A DNA stretch of 64,000 bases from Planotetraspora mira (GCF_016863275.1 NZ_BOOO01000027.1:1-64000), one strand, 5' to 3'; positions 51,703-61,456 are shown, counted from the stretch's first letter. Numbers and translations are program-made. Notes: generated by a model not told the origin, from the sequence alone.

Positions 51703-53753
51703 GCCGGCTCTCCAATCACGATGCGGTGGATCGTGTCGTAATGCTCGGACTTCGCCGCTTCGCTGGGGAAGTTGTAGCTCTTCTTGCCCAGGGTCTCGGC
51801 GAGATGGAATCCGAGGAGGCTCAACGGGAGCGCGGCGAGCAGGGGCGAGAACTCCTCCGGCACGGCGGCGGCGAGGGGCAGGTGCAGCGCGGGCACTCGG
51901 GGGGCGACGTCGCTGACGACGATCGGGAAGGCTCCGATGAAGTCGAGTTCGCTCAGGATCTCCGCGGCCCGGTCGGCCGATGCTCCTGAGGGCGCCACCA
52001 TGACCACGGGGGTGCCTGCGGAGCTGACGAAGTACTCCTCGTGCGCCCATTCCTCGATGTTCGTGCTCACTCCGAGGACCTGGGGGCCTTCGAACAGCTT
52101 GGCCGCGCCGAACTTGGCCGACGACTCGTTCGGACCCCCGCCGAGGAAGGTGATCCAGCTCTGCCCCGCGAGGGAGCGGGCCGCCTTCTCCGCGGGCCCG
52201 GCGTTGGCGCGCAGGGTCTGCTCGGCCAGCCGTGGGATCGCGAGGAGCGCGTCGCGCGCGGCCGCGGTGTCGCGTCCCCGGGCGGCGGCCCAGCGCAGCG
52301 CCAGGTCGTCGAGGGTGGCGACCATGCCGAGGTAGGTGCTGGTGCCGGGGGAGAACCCCAGGGTGGGCACACCGATGGGAAGCACCAGTTCGGCCGCCTC
52401 GGCCAGGGCGCCGGTCTGGTTGTTGGTCAGGGCGATGGACAGGTGCCCGAAGCGGCGGGCCTGCGTCGCCGCCTCCGTGGTGCGGCCCACCTTCCCGGAG
52501 AACGAGACGCAGATGACGGCACTGCGTTCGGGCAGGTAGCGCACCTGGTAGCGGGCGAAGTCGAGGGCGTGCACGGCGCGTGCGGAGATCGCGGTGTGCC
52601 GCTGGAACGCCAGGGCCGTGGCCAGACCTGCGAAGTGGGAGTCGCCGCAGCCGACCAGGAAGAGGTGTTCGATGCCGCGTTCGGTGAGGATGCGCGCGAT
52701 CCGCTCCGACTGCCCGTCCGGGTCGGCCAGCCGCTGGACGATCACTTCCGGGATCATGTCGATCTCCCGGCGCATCACGTCGATGTCGTACGGCATGGCC
52801 GCGGAACCTGATGCCGAGGCCTCCGGGGCGTGCTCGAGGGCCTCGAACCTTCGTCGTGCCGTCTCCGCGTCGAGTCCGGCCAGCGCGAGCGACCCGAACT
52901 CGGCGATGGCCCAGGCCGCGGTCGCCGCGCCGCGCCGTACGGCGTCGAGCAGGGGCAATCCCGCGGCGAGCGCGGCCGCCAGCGCACCGCAGAAGGTGTC
53001 GCCGGCGCCGGTGGTGTCCGCGACATCGGCCGGGTAGGCGCCGACGCGCGCCTGGCCGGGCAGCCCCTCCGCGTCGACGAGCGCGCCGTCGGAGCCGAGC
53101 TTCACCACCACGGCGGGAACCCCCCGCTGCCGCAGGCCGGCCGCGGCCTTGGCGGGGTCGTCGTAGCCGGCCACTCCGGCGAGCTCCTCCCGGCTCGGGA
53201 CGAACACGTCGACGCGGGCGGCCAGGTCGAGCACTGCCTCGGGGTCGCCCACCCAGTCCTCGTGGGTGTCGAGGGTGATGAGGGCGTCGGGGGCCTCGTT
53301 CCTGATGTGCTCGACGAGGGCGGCGGCCGCGGCGAGCGGCATCGCCGCGAGGTGCACGACCGAGGCTTCGCCCAGCGGGCCTGAGGGGATGTCCTCCGGC
53401 CGGACCGCCACCTCCGTCGAGCGTTCCGCGGGCGTGCGGTAGATCCAGTGCCGCCGCCCGTCCTGCTCGTAGATCACCCAGTTGCGGATCGTGGGGCCGT
53501 CCACGGTCCGCACTCCCGAGGTGTCCACATCCAGGCGTTCGAGGGTGGTCAGGATCTCGGCGGGAAGATCGTCGCCACGCCGGGTGACGATCCCCACTGC
53601 CGGGTTCCACAGCCGCGCCGCGAGCGCCGCGTACACGACGTTGCCGCCCGGGCTCGCCATGCGCACCGTGCCGTCGGACCGTACGACGTCGTCGATGGTC
53701 AGGTTGCCGATGACCAGCACTCGCCGCGGGCCGGCGGCACGGATGGGACGCAT
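51699..53753 (-). CDS. Fused PfkB-family kinase and SIS-domain sugar isomerase
   Basis: This 684-residue two-domain protein has an N-terminal ribokinase/PfkB kinase (about 10-310) with GNLTIDDVV, SPGGNVVYAALAA and the catalytic DTTGAGDTFCGALAAAL. The C-terminal part (about 320-684) contains two SIS domains of the GlmS/AgaS type: LVGCGDSHFAGLATALAF, CVSFSGKVGRTTEA, then FLGGGPNESSAKFGAAKLFEG, EEWAHEEYF. The kinase could phosphorylate a sugar or ribosyl compound that the isomerase part then converts. Such a fusion is unusual, and within an allantoin operon its substrate is not obvious. The ATG is at 53753. Confidence 0.85.
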   Translation of the reverse strand: MRPIRAAGPRRVLVIGNLTIDDVVRSDGTVRMASPGGNVVYAALAARLWNPAVGIVTRRGDDLPAEILTTLERLDVDTSGVRTVDGPTIRNWVIYEQDGRRHWIYRTPAERSTEVAVRPEDIPSGPLGEASVVHLAAMPLAAAAALVEHIRNEAPDALITLDTHEDWVGDPEAVLDLAARVDVFVPSREELAGVAGYDDPAKAAAGLRQRGVPAVVVKLGSDGALVDAEGLPGQARVGAYPADVADTTGAGDTFCGALAAALAAGLPLLDAVRRGAATAAWAIAEFGSLALAGLDAETARRRFEALEHAPEASASGSAAMPYDIDVMRREIDMIPEVIVQRLADPDGQSERIARILTERGIEHLFLVGCGDSHFAGLATALAFQRHTAISARAVHALDFARYQVRYLPERSAVICVSFSGKVGRTTEAATQARRFGHLSIALTNNQTGALAEAAELVLPIGVPTLGFSPGTSTYLGMVATLDDLALRWAAARGRDTAAARDALLAIPRLAEQTLRANAGPAEKAARSLAGQSWITFLGGGPNESSAKFGAAKLFEGPQVLGVSTNIEEWAHEEYFVSSAGTPVVMVAPSGASADRAAEILSELDFIGAFPIVVSDVAPRVPALHLPLAAAVPEEFSPLLAALPLSLLGFHLAETLGKKSYNFPSEAAKSEHYDTIHRIVIGEPA

Positions 53754-53802
53754 CTGAACAGCTCCTTCGATATCGCGGGATGGCCGGGACGCGGGCGGAG
53801 GG

Positions 53803-55482
53803 TCACTCCGGAGGGATCTCCCGGTAGACCAGGCCGAGGTCGACTCCCCGGCTCTTGTTGACCAGGTGGGCGCCGGCGTACCAGACGATTCCGATCACGA
53901 CGACGCCGATCATGAACCACAGGGACAGCTGCCGCGTGACCGCGAACGTCGAGTTGATCGTGTCGTCGGTGATGAACATGACCATCAGGGCGCCGAGGGC
54001 GACGACGCCTCCCGCCCCGGCCAGAGCGACCGTCGGGACGCCGAGCACGCGCTTGCCGCCGGCCGACTCCCAGATGTTGCGCAGCCGGTACGGGAACACC
54101 ATTCCGGCCAGCGACACGATGATGAACGCCAGGATCTGCGCCAGCAGGGCACCGAGCAGGCTGGCGTCGGACCAGTTGACCAGCGCGACCAGGGCGATCT
54201 CGCCGGTGACGACGCACAGGGCGATGGCCTTGACCGGGGTGTGGAAACGCTCGCTGACGTCGCCGAGCCGCTGCGGGACCGTCCGGTCCAGGGACCAGGC
54301 CAGCATGTACCTGGTCGACTGCATCATCGACAACGGGGTGCCCATGACCGCCCAGATCACGAAGCCGATGCCGATCAGGAGGAGCAGGACGACGTTGTGG
54401 GTGAGCAGGGCCGCGAGGAAGTTGAACCCCGGAGGCAGCCCGGCGGGCAGGCCGAGGGTGTCGGGGGCGGAACTGGCCAGGTATCCCAGGCTGCCCAGCC
54501 ACTTGGGGCTCACGTGCGCGGTGAGCACGATCGTGATCAGGGCGAGGACGAGGCCGTTGATCAGGACGCCGCCGACCATGGCCCGGTACTGGGTCTTGGA
54601 CGCGCGCTTGATCTCGCCGCCGATCTGCGCGGAACCCTGGGCGTACCCGACGACGAAGAACACCCACGGGAGCATGAGCAGGGTGTCGCTGAAGCTGAAC
54701 GACGCGCCGTTGCCGGTGTAACCGGCCTTCTCGGCCGCGGGGATGATCTGGTCGAAGGTCAGGCCGTGGTTCCTGCCGGCGAAGTCGTTCCAGCCGGCGG
54801 AGATGTGACCGCCGCTGAAGAGCAGCAGGGCGAAGGAGACGAGCAGGCTGAGCCCCGCGACGGCGAACAGGACCTTCTGCCACCGCCAGTAGCGCTGGCC
54901 GCCCAGGACGATGAGCACGCCGAAGCCGACCGTGATGATCGTGCCGAGTCCGAGCACCCACCACTGGGTGGTGATGCCGAGCAGGTCGTGCTTGGCGAGC
55001 AGGCCGTTGCTCATGTCGAGCCACACCGACTGGCCGGTGACCGAGGAGAGGGTGGCCAGCGCCGCGGGGACCGCGAAGGTCAGGGCGAAGTAGGCGTTGA
55101 ACCCGATCCAGAAGAAGATCATCCAGAGGCCCTGGCTCCAGGAGAGGAGGAAACCGAGGATGGGGTGCAGGGTCCGGCTGACGAACACGTAGTCCCCGCC
55201 GGAGCGCGGCATCGCGGCGGAGAACTCCGCGTATACCCGCAGCAGCGTGAACGCCATGAGCACGGTGCCGATGACGACCGAGAGCAGCATGTTGCCCCCG
55301 GAGAACGCCGTCTGTGCCTGGAGGAAGAGGAAGACGCCGCCGACCGCGACGTTCATGCCGAAGGTGTTCATGACGAAGGCGTCGAAGAACGACACCTCGC
55401 GGATCAGCCCGGTGGCGTTCCGGATGAAGACGCCTGCCTGCCCGTCAGAGGACGACGCTGGGAGTTGACTCGGTATGGCCAC
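53803..55482 (-). CDS. APC-superfamily permease, probable ureide/purine importer
   Basis: This 559-residue integral membrane protein of the amino acid-polyamine-organocation family has about 12 transmembrane segments. Conserved features include SGGDYVFVSRTLHPILGFLLSW near TM3 and AWSLDRTVPQRLGDVSERFHTPVKAI late in the sequence. A large insertion between TM5 and TM6 is predicted outside the membrane. The GTG at 55482 has GAGAGGGG upstream. It lies 33 bases after the GntR gene and starts the catabolic part of the operon; an allantoin or related nitrogen compound is the likely cargo. Confidence 0.85.
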   Translation of the reverse strand: MAIPSQLPASSSDGQAGVFIRNATGLIREVSFFDAFVMNTFGMNVAVGGVFLFLQAQTAFSGGNMLLSVVIGTVLMAFTLLRVYAEFSAAMPRSGGDYVFVSRTLHPILGFLLSWSQGLWMIFFWIGFNAYFALTFAVPAALATLSSVTGQSVWLDMSNGLLAKHDLLGITTQWWVLGLGTIITVGFGVLIVLGGQRYWRWQKVLFAVAGLSLLVSFALLLFSGGHISAGWNDFAGRNHGLTFDQIIPAAEKAGYTGNGASFSFSDTLLMLPWVFFVVGYAQGSAQIGGEIKRASKTQYRAMVGGVLINGLVLALITIVLTAHVSPKWLGSLGYLASSAPDTLGLPAGLPPGFNFLAALLTHNVVLLLLIGIGFVIWAVMGTPLSMMQSTRYMLAWSLDRTVPQRLGDVSERFHTPVKAIALCVVTGEIALVALVNWSDASLLGALLAQILAFIIVSLAGMVFPYRLRNIWESAGGKRVLGVPTVALAGAGGVVALGALMVMFITDDTINSTFAVTRQLSLWFMIGVVVIGIVWYAGAHLVNKSRGVDLGLVYREIPPE

Positions 55483-55515
55483 GGCGATGGCCCCTCTCTC
55501 TGCGGAGCGGTGGTG

Positions 55516-56481
55516 CTATGGAGCTGCGGAGCCAGGCAGCGTCGGTGCGGCCGGACTCTCGCGTGGTGCCGTCGGGGGTGTCTGGTGTGCTTGGGAGATC
55601 TGGCCGGATGGGAGGTGGGGGGTGGAGTCGGTGGAGTCGGTGGTCGTGGCGGGAGTACTGGGGGCCGCCTGCTCGGCGGGTGCCGGGGACGGATGGAAGC
55701 CGACGCCGTGTTCGGGGCGACTTTCGATCTCGAACCTGAACCGGTCGGCCTGGTAGAGGACCCGGGAGAACTCCACCGCCGTACCGTGCTGGTCACGGGT
55801 GACGGACTCGATGCGGAGCAGTGCCTCCCCGACGGGGACCTGCAGGTGGCCGGCGTGCTCGGGGAGCGCCCTGACGACCTCGATGACGTTGCGCGCGGAG
55901 GTCATCACCGTCCCGTGCCGCTCGCGCAGCAGGTCGTAGAGCGAGCCGCTGAGGTCGGCGTCGGGAAGGCCGGGGAACAGCGACACCGGTAACGACGCCG
56001 ACAGCAGCACCACGGGCTCGCTCGCCAGGAACGCGACCCTGCGCAGATGGAGGACCTCGGCTCCGACGGGCAGCCCCAGTGCGGCGGCGACCTGCTCGGA
56101 GGCCGGGACGGTCTCCGCGGCCAGGATGCGCATGGCGACGGGCAGGCCGGTCGCGGCGAGCGTCGCGGTGAAGCTGGACAGCAACTGGATGTCGGTGCCG
56201 ACCTTGACCTCGCGGACGTAGGTGCCGCGTCCCCGGGTCCTGGTCAGATAGCCGTCCTTGGTGAGCGCCAGGATGGCCTGCCGCACCGGGGCGAGGCTGA
56301 CTCCCAGGCGCGCCGCGTACTCCTTCTCCTGCACCAGCTTCTGACCGGGTGCCAGGCGTCCGGAGACGATCAGGTCGAGCAGCAGCCGGTAGATCTGCTC
56401 GTGGTAGGGGAGCGGTGACGCACGATCGATCTCCACGGGCAGTTCAGCGGATGGGGAGTCCGTCGACTCTGTCGGCCTCAT
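55516..56481 (-). CDS. GntR/UTRA-family regulator of the ureide operon
   Basis: This 321-residue regulator has a GntR winged helix (about 20-88: PLPYHEQIYRLLLDLIVSGRLAPGQKLVQEKEYAARLGVSLAPVRQAI in parts). The UTRA domain (about 100-245) is followed by a Pro/Ser/Thr-rich disordered tail of about 65 residues, which is unusual. The ATG at 56481 lies six bases after TAGGTT, giving a leaderless start. A perfect inverted repeat adjoins the -10, so it probably represses itself and the eight genes behind it, with allantoin or a relative as likely inducer. Confidence 0.87.
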   Translation of the reverse strand: MRPTESTDSPSAELPVEIDRASPLPYHEQIYRLLLDLIVSGRLAPGQKLVQEKEYAARLGVSLAPVRQAILALTKDGYLTRTRGRGTYVREVKVGTDIQLLSSFTATLAATGLPVAMRILAAETVPASEQVAAALGLPVGAEVLHLRRVAFLASEPVVLLSASLPVSLFPGLPDADLSGSLYDLLRERHGTVMTSARNVIEVVRALPEHAGHLQVPVGEALLRIESVTRDQHGTAVEFSRVLYQADRFRFEIESRPEHGVGFHPSPAPAEQAAPSTPATTTDSTDSTPHLPSGQISQAHQTPPTAPRESPAAPTLPGSAAP

Positions 56482-56491
56482 AGAGGGAACC

Positions 56492-56519
56492 TAATAGATT
56501 ATAAGTTTCTAATCTATTA
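56492..56519 (-). promoter_or_regulatory. Operator of the ureide operon
   Basis: TAATAGATTA and TAATCTATTA are perfect 10-base arms separated by 8 bases. The left arm overlaps the TAGGTT -10 hexamer (minus strand, 56493-56488) of the GntR gene. Its A/T-rich sequence stands out in this high-GC region. It is the best candidate binding site for the GntR protein encoded immediately downstream. Confidence 0.65.
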
Positions 56520-56571
56520 CTCCGATGTTGCGTTTCAGCGGCGATACCCCACTCCCGCCCCCTCCCCTCGG

Positions 56572-56593
56572 CCGTGATCATGCATAGGTTCGG
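56572..56593. repeat. Intergenic repeat, copy 1
   Basis: The unit CCGTGATCATGC-AT-AGGTTCGG occurs here and again at 56625-56646 with GC in place of the central AT, 20 of 22 bases identical and in the same orientation. A third partial copy (CGTGATCATGCGG) is at 56679-56691, over the dedA stop codon. Each contains the palindrome TGATCA. Confidence 0.55.
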
Positions 56594-56624
56594 CGAGATG
56601 CCCTCCCATCAGGGCGAACGCCAA

Positions 56625-56646
56625 CCGTGATCATGCGCAGGTTCGG
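56625..56646. repeat. Intergenic repeat, copy 2
   Basis: This second copy of the 22-base unit begins 53 bases after the first (CCGTGATCATGC-GC-AGGTTCGG). The spacing and only two to three copies do not fit a CRISPR array. The origin may be a dispersed intergenic repeat family of the genome. Confidence 0.55.
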
Positions 56647-56683
56647 GAATTCACCCCATGACCAGGGGAGACACCGTGCGTGA

Positions 56684-57325
56684 TCATGCGGCGTCGGCGG
56701 TCTCAGGCGTCTCGACGTCCTCCGTACGGCGGGAGCGGCGCAGCCGGACGGTGGCGGACGCGCCGATCAGCACGACCGCGACGATGAGCAGCAGATAGCC
56801 GTTCCCGATCTCCGCCGCGGCGTATCCCGCGATCGTGTCCGCCGACACCCATGCGGTTCCGCCGAGGACGACCCAGACGATGAACCGCCGGTACGGCATG
56901 CCGAGCGTCCCGGCCAGGACCGGGATGACCGAGTCCATGACCGGGAGGAAATACGACAACGCGAGGGCCGGGCCGCTGCGGTTGAGGACGTCGCGGGCCT
57001 GCCGCCACCGGTCGTCGCCGATTCGGGAGCCCCACCGGCCGTGCAACAGGCGGGAGCCGTACCGGTGGCCGAGGAAATGGCCGGCGGAGGCGCCCGTGAC
57101 ACATCCGGCCACGCCTGAGGCGATCACTGCCGCCACCTCCGCCGGCCCGCCCGCCGTGGTGCCCGCCAGGAGGATGAGCGCGTCGGCCGGGATGACGAGA
57201 CCGATCAGCAGCATGCCGTCGAGGACGAGGAAACCGAACAGGGCGGCGCAGACGATGAGGAGATTCTGGTCTCGCAGGACGTCCAGCACGAGATCAAGCC
57301 TTGTCGAGCAGGATTCAGGGGACAT
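56684..57325 (-). CDS. DedA family membrane protein (second copy)
   Basis: This 213-residue protein of the DedA/VTT family is distinct from the copy at 15.6 kb. It contains GLVIPADALILLAGT (re-entrant region), ASAGHFLGHRYGSRL, and YFLPVMDSVIPVLAGTLGMPYRRFIVWVVLGGTAWV (in parts), where DedA has the conserved R/PxxR-G loop. Here the usual FxGRF Arg position reads SYFLPVMDS, a divergence from canonical DedA. The ATG at 57325 or 57343 begins the protein; ribosome binding sites are weak for both. It probably acts in lipid or undecaprenyl-phosphate transport. Confidence 0.8.
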   Translation of the reverse strand: MSPESCSTRLDLVLDVLRDQNLLIVCAALFGFLVLDGMLLIGLVIPADALILLAGTTAGGPAEVAAVIASGVAGCVTGASAGHFLGHRYGSRLLHGRWGSRIGDDRWRQARDVLNRSGPALALSYFLPVMDSVIPVLAGTLGMPYRRFIVWVVLGGTAWVSADTIAGYAAAEIGNGYLLLIVAVVLIGASATVRLRRSRRTEDVETPETADAA

Positions 57326-57469
57326 CGGGCGCGACCCTGACATGCCCCTGATTCCCCTCGGCCACAAGGAGGAGACGGAGAGTACTCCCGTCGTCCGATC
57401 GGCCCGCGTCTCCTACCGCGCGCACGGAGCGGCCCTCGCGGGAGCCGCCCCCCGGCCGGCGGTACGGTC

Positions 57470-58270
57470 CTACCGCGCGTTGTTCAGCGCCCAGGTCAGG
57501 GCGTAGTCGGCGACTTCCTCCCAGCCCTTCTGCGCGGGGAGGAGGTGGGCCATGCCCGCGTACTCCTTGATCTCGGTGACGGTGTCCGGCGCCTTGTAGT
57601 GCTTGGCGTTCGACTGCTGGATCTTGGGCGGCATGAGGTGGTCCAGCTCGCCGGAGATGAACAGCAGCGGCGCCCGATCGGCGTTGTGGTAGTCGACGTA
57701 GTTGTCGTCCTTGCCGGGATGGATGTTGGCCAGCGCGCTGCCCCAGAAGATGTTGCCCGAGGCGGGGATGTGATAGCGCTCGTACGTCGCCCGCGCCTCG
57801 TCCTCGGGGAAGGTGTTGGTGAAGGCGTACTGCCACTGCTCGAAGGTGAATCCGACGGCCTTGTGCCGGTTGGCCGGGTTCTTCAGCACCGGGAAGGTCG
57901 CCTTGACCTGGGAGAGCGGGATCACCTTCACGCCTTCGGTGGGCGCGGAGTTGATCGCCACCCCGGCCGCGCCGTACCCGTGGTCGAGCAGGATCTGGGT
58001 GAAGACGCCGCCCGCCGAGTGCCCCATGATGATCGGCCTGGTGTCCAGACCGTCGATCAGCTTCTCCAGGGACGCGATGATCTGCGGCACGGTGACCTGC
58101 TCGATGGGCGTGGGGTCGGCGTTCAGCGCCTCCACCTCGACCTCGAAGCCGGGGTAGGCGGGCGCGAGGACGCGGTAGCCCTTGCTCTCGTAATGGGTGA
58201 TCCAGTGTTCCCACGACCGGGGCGTCACCCAGAAGCCGTGAACCAGGACGATGGTGTCCGGAGCTGTCAT
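57470..58270 (-). CDS. Alpha/beta hydrolase
   Basis: This 266-residue hydrolase starts TIVLVHGFWVTPRSWEHW, with nucleophile elbow IMGHSAGGVFTQ (GHSAGG, serine nucleophile). LLFISGELDHLMPP supplies the acid region and YAGMAHLLPAQKGW the catalytic histidine. It resembles non-heme haloperoxidase/lipase-like esterases common in actinobacteria. The ATG at 58270 has GGAAGGAA upstream. The neighbouring LuxR-type regulator gene lies upstream on the same strand and may once have controlled it. Confidence 0.85.
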   Translation of the reverse strand: MTAPDTIVLVHGFWVTPRSWEHWITHYESKGYRVLAPAYPGFEVEVEALNADPTPIEQVTVPQIIASLEKLIDGLDTRPIIMGHSAGGVFTQILLDHGYGAAGVAINSAPTEGVKVIPLSQVKATFPVLKNPANRHKAVGFTFEQWQYAFTNTFPEDEARATYERYHIPASGNIFWGSALANIHPGKDDNYVDYHNADRAPLLFISGELDHLMPPKIQQSNAKHYKAPDTVTEIKEYAGMAHLLPAQKGWEEVADYALTWALNNAR

Positions 58271-58472
58271 GAGGCGGTTCCTTCCGAAGAAATCGGCGTC
58301 GTAGGCGGCGAAGTCCTGCCGGACGACGACGTCATCACGGCAGGGGAGGCGTGGGGACGGCGGTGACGAATCCCATGCACGCTCCTGTCGTGGGGCGGTC
58401 GCTCCAACGGCTTGATCGTCGATCGAGACGGCAGGGGTTCGAACCACGTGGTGCGCGTAGTCGTGAGCGCGT

Positions 58473-61210
58473 TCAGTCGGGCAGGGCCGTGACGAGCTGA
58501 CGCCGGGAGCCGACGCCGAGCTTCCTGAAGATCTTCCGCAGGTGGTAGTCGACGGTATTGGTGCTGATGAACAGGTGAGCGGCGATTTCGGCGTTGGTGG
58601 CTCCGCCTCTGGCCAGTTTGGCGATCGTCATCTCCTGGGGAGTGAGATCGGACGTCGCGTCGGCGGACCGCCGGCGGGCCTGTTCCCCGGTGGCGAGCAG
58701 TTCCTTCCTGGCCCTTTCCGCGAATCCGGCCGCTCCCATCTCCTCGAACGCCGTCATGGCCGTACGGAGCCGGTCGCGGGCGTCCCTGCGTCGTCTCTGC
58801 CGCCGCAACCACTCCCCGTAGAGCAGGTGGGCGCGCGCCAGGTCGGCGCGGCCCGTGTCGGGGCGAGGATGTCGATCGCCTTGAGGTAGAGCGGTTCCGC
58901 GTGGTCGCCGTGCGCGAGGATCGCCTCGGAACGCGCCAGCAGGCCGTGGGCCCAGGGCGTGCCGCTCGCGGTGGCGCGGGACGTCAGGGTCTTCAGCGCC
59001 GACGTCGCGAGCACGCGGTCGCCGGAGCGGGCGGCCGACTCGACCAGATCGGGCAGCACCCGGGAGTGCACCCCGACAGCGTCGGTGTCCACGAGATGGT
59101 GTGCGGTCGCGCAGGCTTCGGCGTAGTCGCCTCTGCCGAGAGCCAGGATGACGAGGCCGATGCGGTTGATCGACTCCATCGCCCCGAGGCCGAGCGTGGT
59201 GGCCGCCCGCGCCGAACCGCGCAGCGTCGTGGCGAGCCCGGTGTCGCCGGCGTGCCAGGCGAGGAGCTCGGGATGCCGGTAGATCTCCCACACGTCGGCC
59301 GTCGCGCCGATGGCCGAGCGCACCTGGTGGCCCTCCACAAGCAGGGCGTCGGCGGCCGCCAGATCGCCGTAGATGGTCTCGTTCATCGAGGCGCAGAACA
59401 ACGCCGAGTCCAGGTGCCACAGGGCGCCGGTCCTTCGGGCGATGTCGGCCGCACGCGTGACGAGTGCGGTGCGCTGCTTGTATTCCCACGTCAGCATGCA
59501 GAACGTGACGGCAGTGTTGTATCCGCGCGTCACGTGCTCGTCTGGGGTGTCCGGGTCCAGCAACGCGTCGACCGCGAGCCGAAGGTGCGGTGTGGCACGC
59601 TCGTAGCCGTCGTTGATCAGCGTGGCGAAGGCACGCAGAACGAGGTCGGGCGCGGCCGACACGCCTGTGCGCGCCAGCAGGGCATCACAGGCCCGTGCGA
59701 TCTCGGCCGGTGTCGTGCCCCGGAGGAGATGCTCGGCGGACAGGGCGCGCTCGAGGGTGTACAGCAAGGCGTCACGGGCCAGTTCCGGCGCCTGCTCCTC
59801 GAAGGCCGACGCGGCGCTCAGGCCCAGCAGCGGCGCCTGCGCGAACGCTCTGGCGGCGCCCAGCCCGATGAGGGCGCCGGCGCGCACCATCAGCGCCCTG
59901 CCCCGGCCGATGTCGTCGAGCAGGACGGTGTCGAGCCCGTCCAGCAGCGTCTGCGCCTGGAGCGGCGCCCCCGCGGCGAAGGCCGCCTCTGCCGCGGCCA
60001 GCGACCGTCCAGCGCGGGCGTGGCCGTCCGGTGTCAGCTCGGCGGCCCGGGCGAGGAAGGTGGCGCGCGCGGCGTACCCGCCGTGTCCGGCCGCCCGCTC
60101 CGCGGCCTTCTCAAGCTCGGTGGCGACCGCTTCGTCCGGCCCGATCGAGGCGGCGGCCAGATGCCACGCGCGGCGGTCCGCGTGCTCCGGGCGGTCGGTG
60201 ACGGCCGCCAGCGCGCTGTGTACGCGGCGTCGTTCCACGCTGGTGGCCCCGCCGTACACCGCGGAGCGCACCAGCGGGTGCCGGAACTCGGCGGTCTGCC
60301 GCAACGCGATCAGGTGGACGGCTTCGGCGGGATGGGAGGCGTCGGGCGTGACGCCCAGCAGCGCGGCCGCCTCGGTGATGTAGACCAGGTCACCTGCCGG
60401 TTCGGCCGCCGCCAGGAGCAACCAGGTCTGGCCTGCCCGCGGCAGGGCGCGCACGCGGCGCAGGTAGTGGGCCTCGAGGCGGCCTCCGACGGGCAGCGGC
60501 TCGGGCAGTGCGAGGCCGCCCTTGAGCTGCTCGGCGGACAGTTCTCTGCCCAGATCGGTCAGGGCGAGCGGGTTGCCTCCGGTCTCCTCCACGATCCGTG
60601 CGGCGACCCGGGCGTCGAGGGGGCCGTCCACCACCGATCGCAGCAGTTCCAGCGCGTGACGCTCCTCCAGGCCGGCGACCTCCAGGGTCGGCAGGCCCTC
60701 CAGAGGCGCGAAGCCGGGGCGCACGGCGAACACCAGGCCGATTCCCTCGGCGTACATCCGGCGGCCGATGAAGGCGAGGACGTCGACCGACTCGCCGTCG
60801 AGCCACTGCGCGTCGTCCACGCAGCACAACAGCGGGCCGCACTCACCCACCTCGGCGAGCAGGGACAGGGCCGCGAGGCTGACCAGGAAGCGGTCGGGAG
60901 GTGGGCCGTCCGCCACTCCGCAGGCGACGAGCAGGGCCGTCTGCTGGGAAGGGGAGAGCCTGTTCTGGCGTCGCAGGAACGGGACGAAGATCCGGTGCAG
61001 GGCGGCGAACGGGAAGTCCGCCTCCGACTCGACGCCGGCCACCCGGATGACGCGGATGTCCCGCGCCGACTCGGCGAGGTGGTCGAGGAGCGCCGTCTTG
61101 CCGATCCCGGCGTCGCCGCGGAGGACGAGCACCCCGCTCAGGCCCTGGTGCGCCGCCTCGACCAGGGCGTCCAGCGCGCCGCGCTCTTTGTCGCGTCCCC
61201 ACAACACCAT
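58473..61210 (-). pseudogene. LuxR-family ATPase regulator (MalT/LAL type) broken by a frameshift
   Basis: This large ATP-binding LuxR regulator would be about 912 residues. The N-terminal AAA-type ATPase has Walker [12 protein letters not shown] and Walker [14 protein letters not shown], and a long helical-repeat region follows. Near 58858-58868 (run CGCCCCG on the minus strand) the frame shifts: one frame runs into a stop at 58754, while the other continues with [23 protein letters not shown] and ends in a LuxR helix-turn-helix ([40 protein letters not shown] in parts). One missing base explains it. It is either a pseudogene or a sequencing error. The start ATG 61210 has AGAGAGG upstream; ATG 61243 is possible. 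Confidence 0.75.
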
Positions 61211-61456
61211 GGGCGCACGCCTCTCTGGAAACATCGGTGACACGGACGTGTACAGACTTCCGAAGAGTGCGACGCCCGAGGTCGTGCGGCGTCACCGGCG
61301 ATCACCAAGAGATCACGAATGGTGTCGCGGCGAGATCATTGAACCAGCGCGTGCGTGCCGGGTCCAGGTCGGGAAAAGGCTTCCCCGGCTCTTTCTGGAT
61401 GTTTCCTGTGAGGCGAGGTCTTCTTGATCACGGCGGACGGCGCGAGCCCACGGGGG

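Noticed and set aside
56572-56691. A CRISPR array
   Set aside because: Only two full units and one partial unit occur, spacing is irregular, the last overlaps a stop codon, and no cas genes are present.
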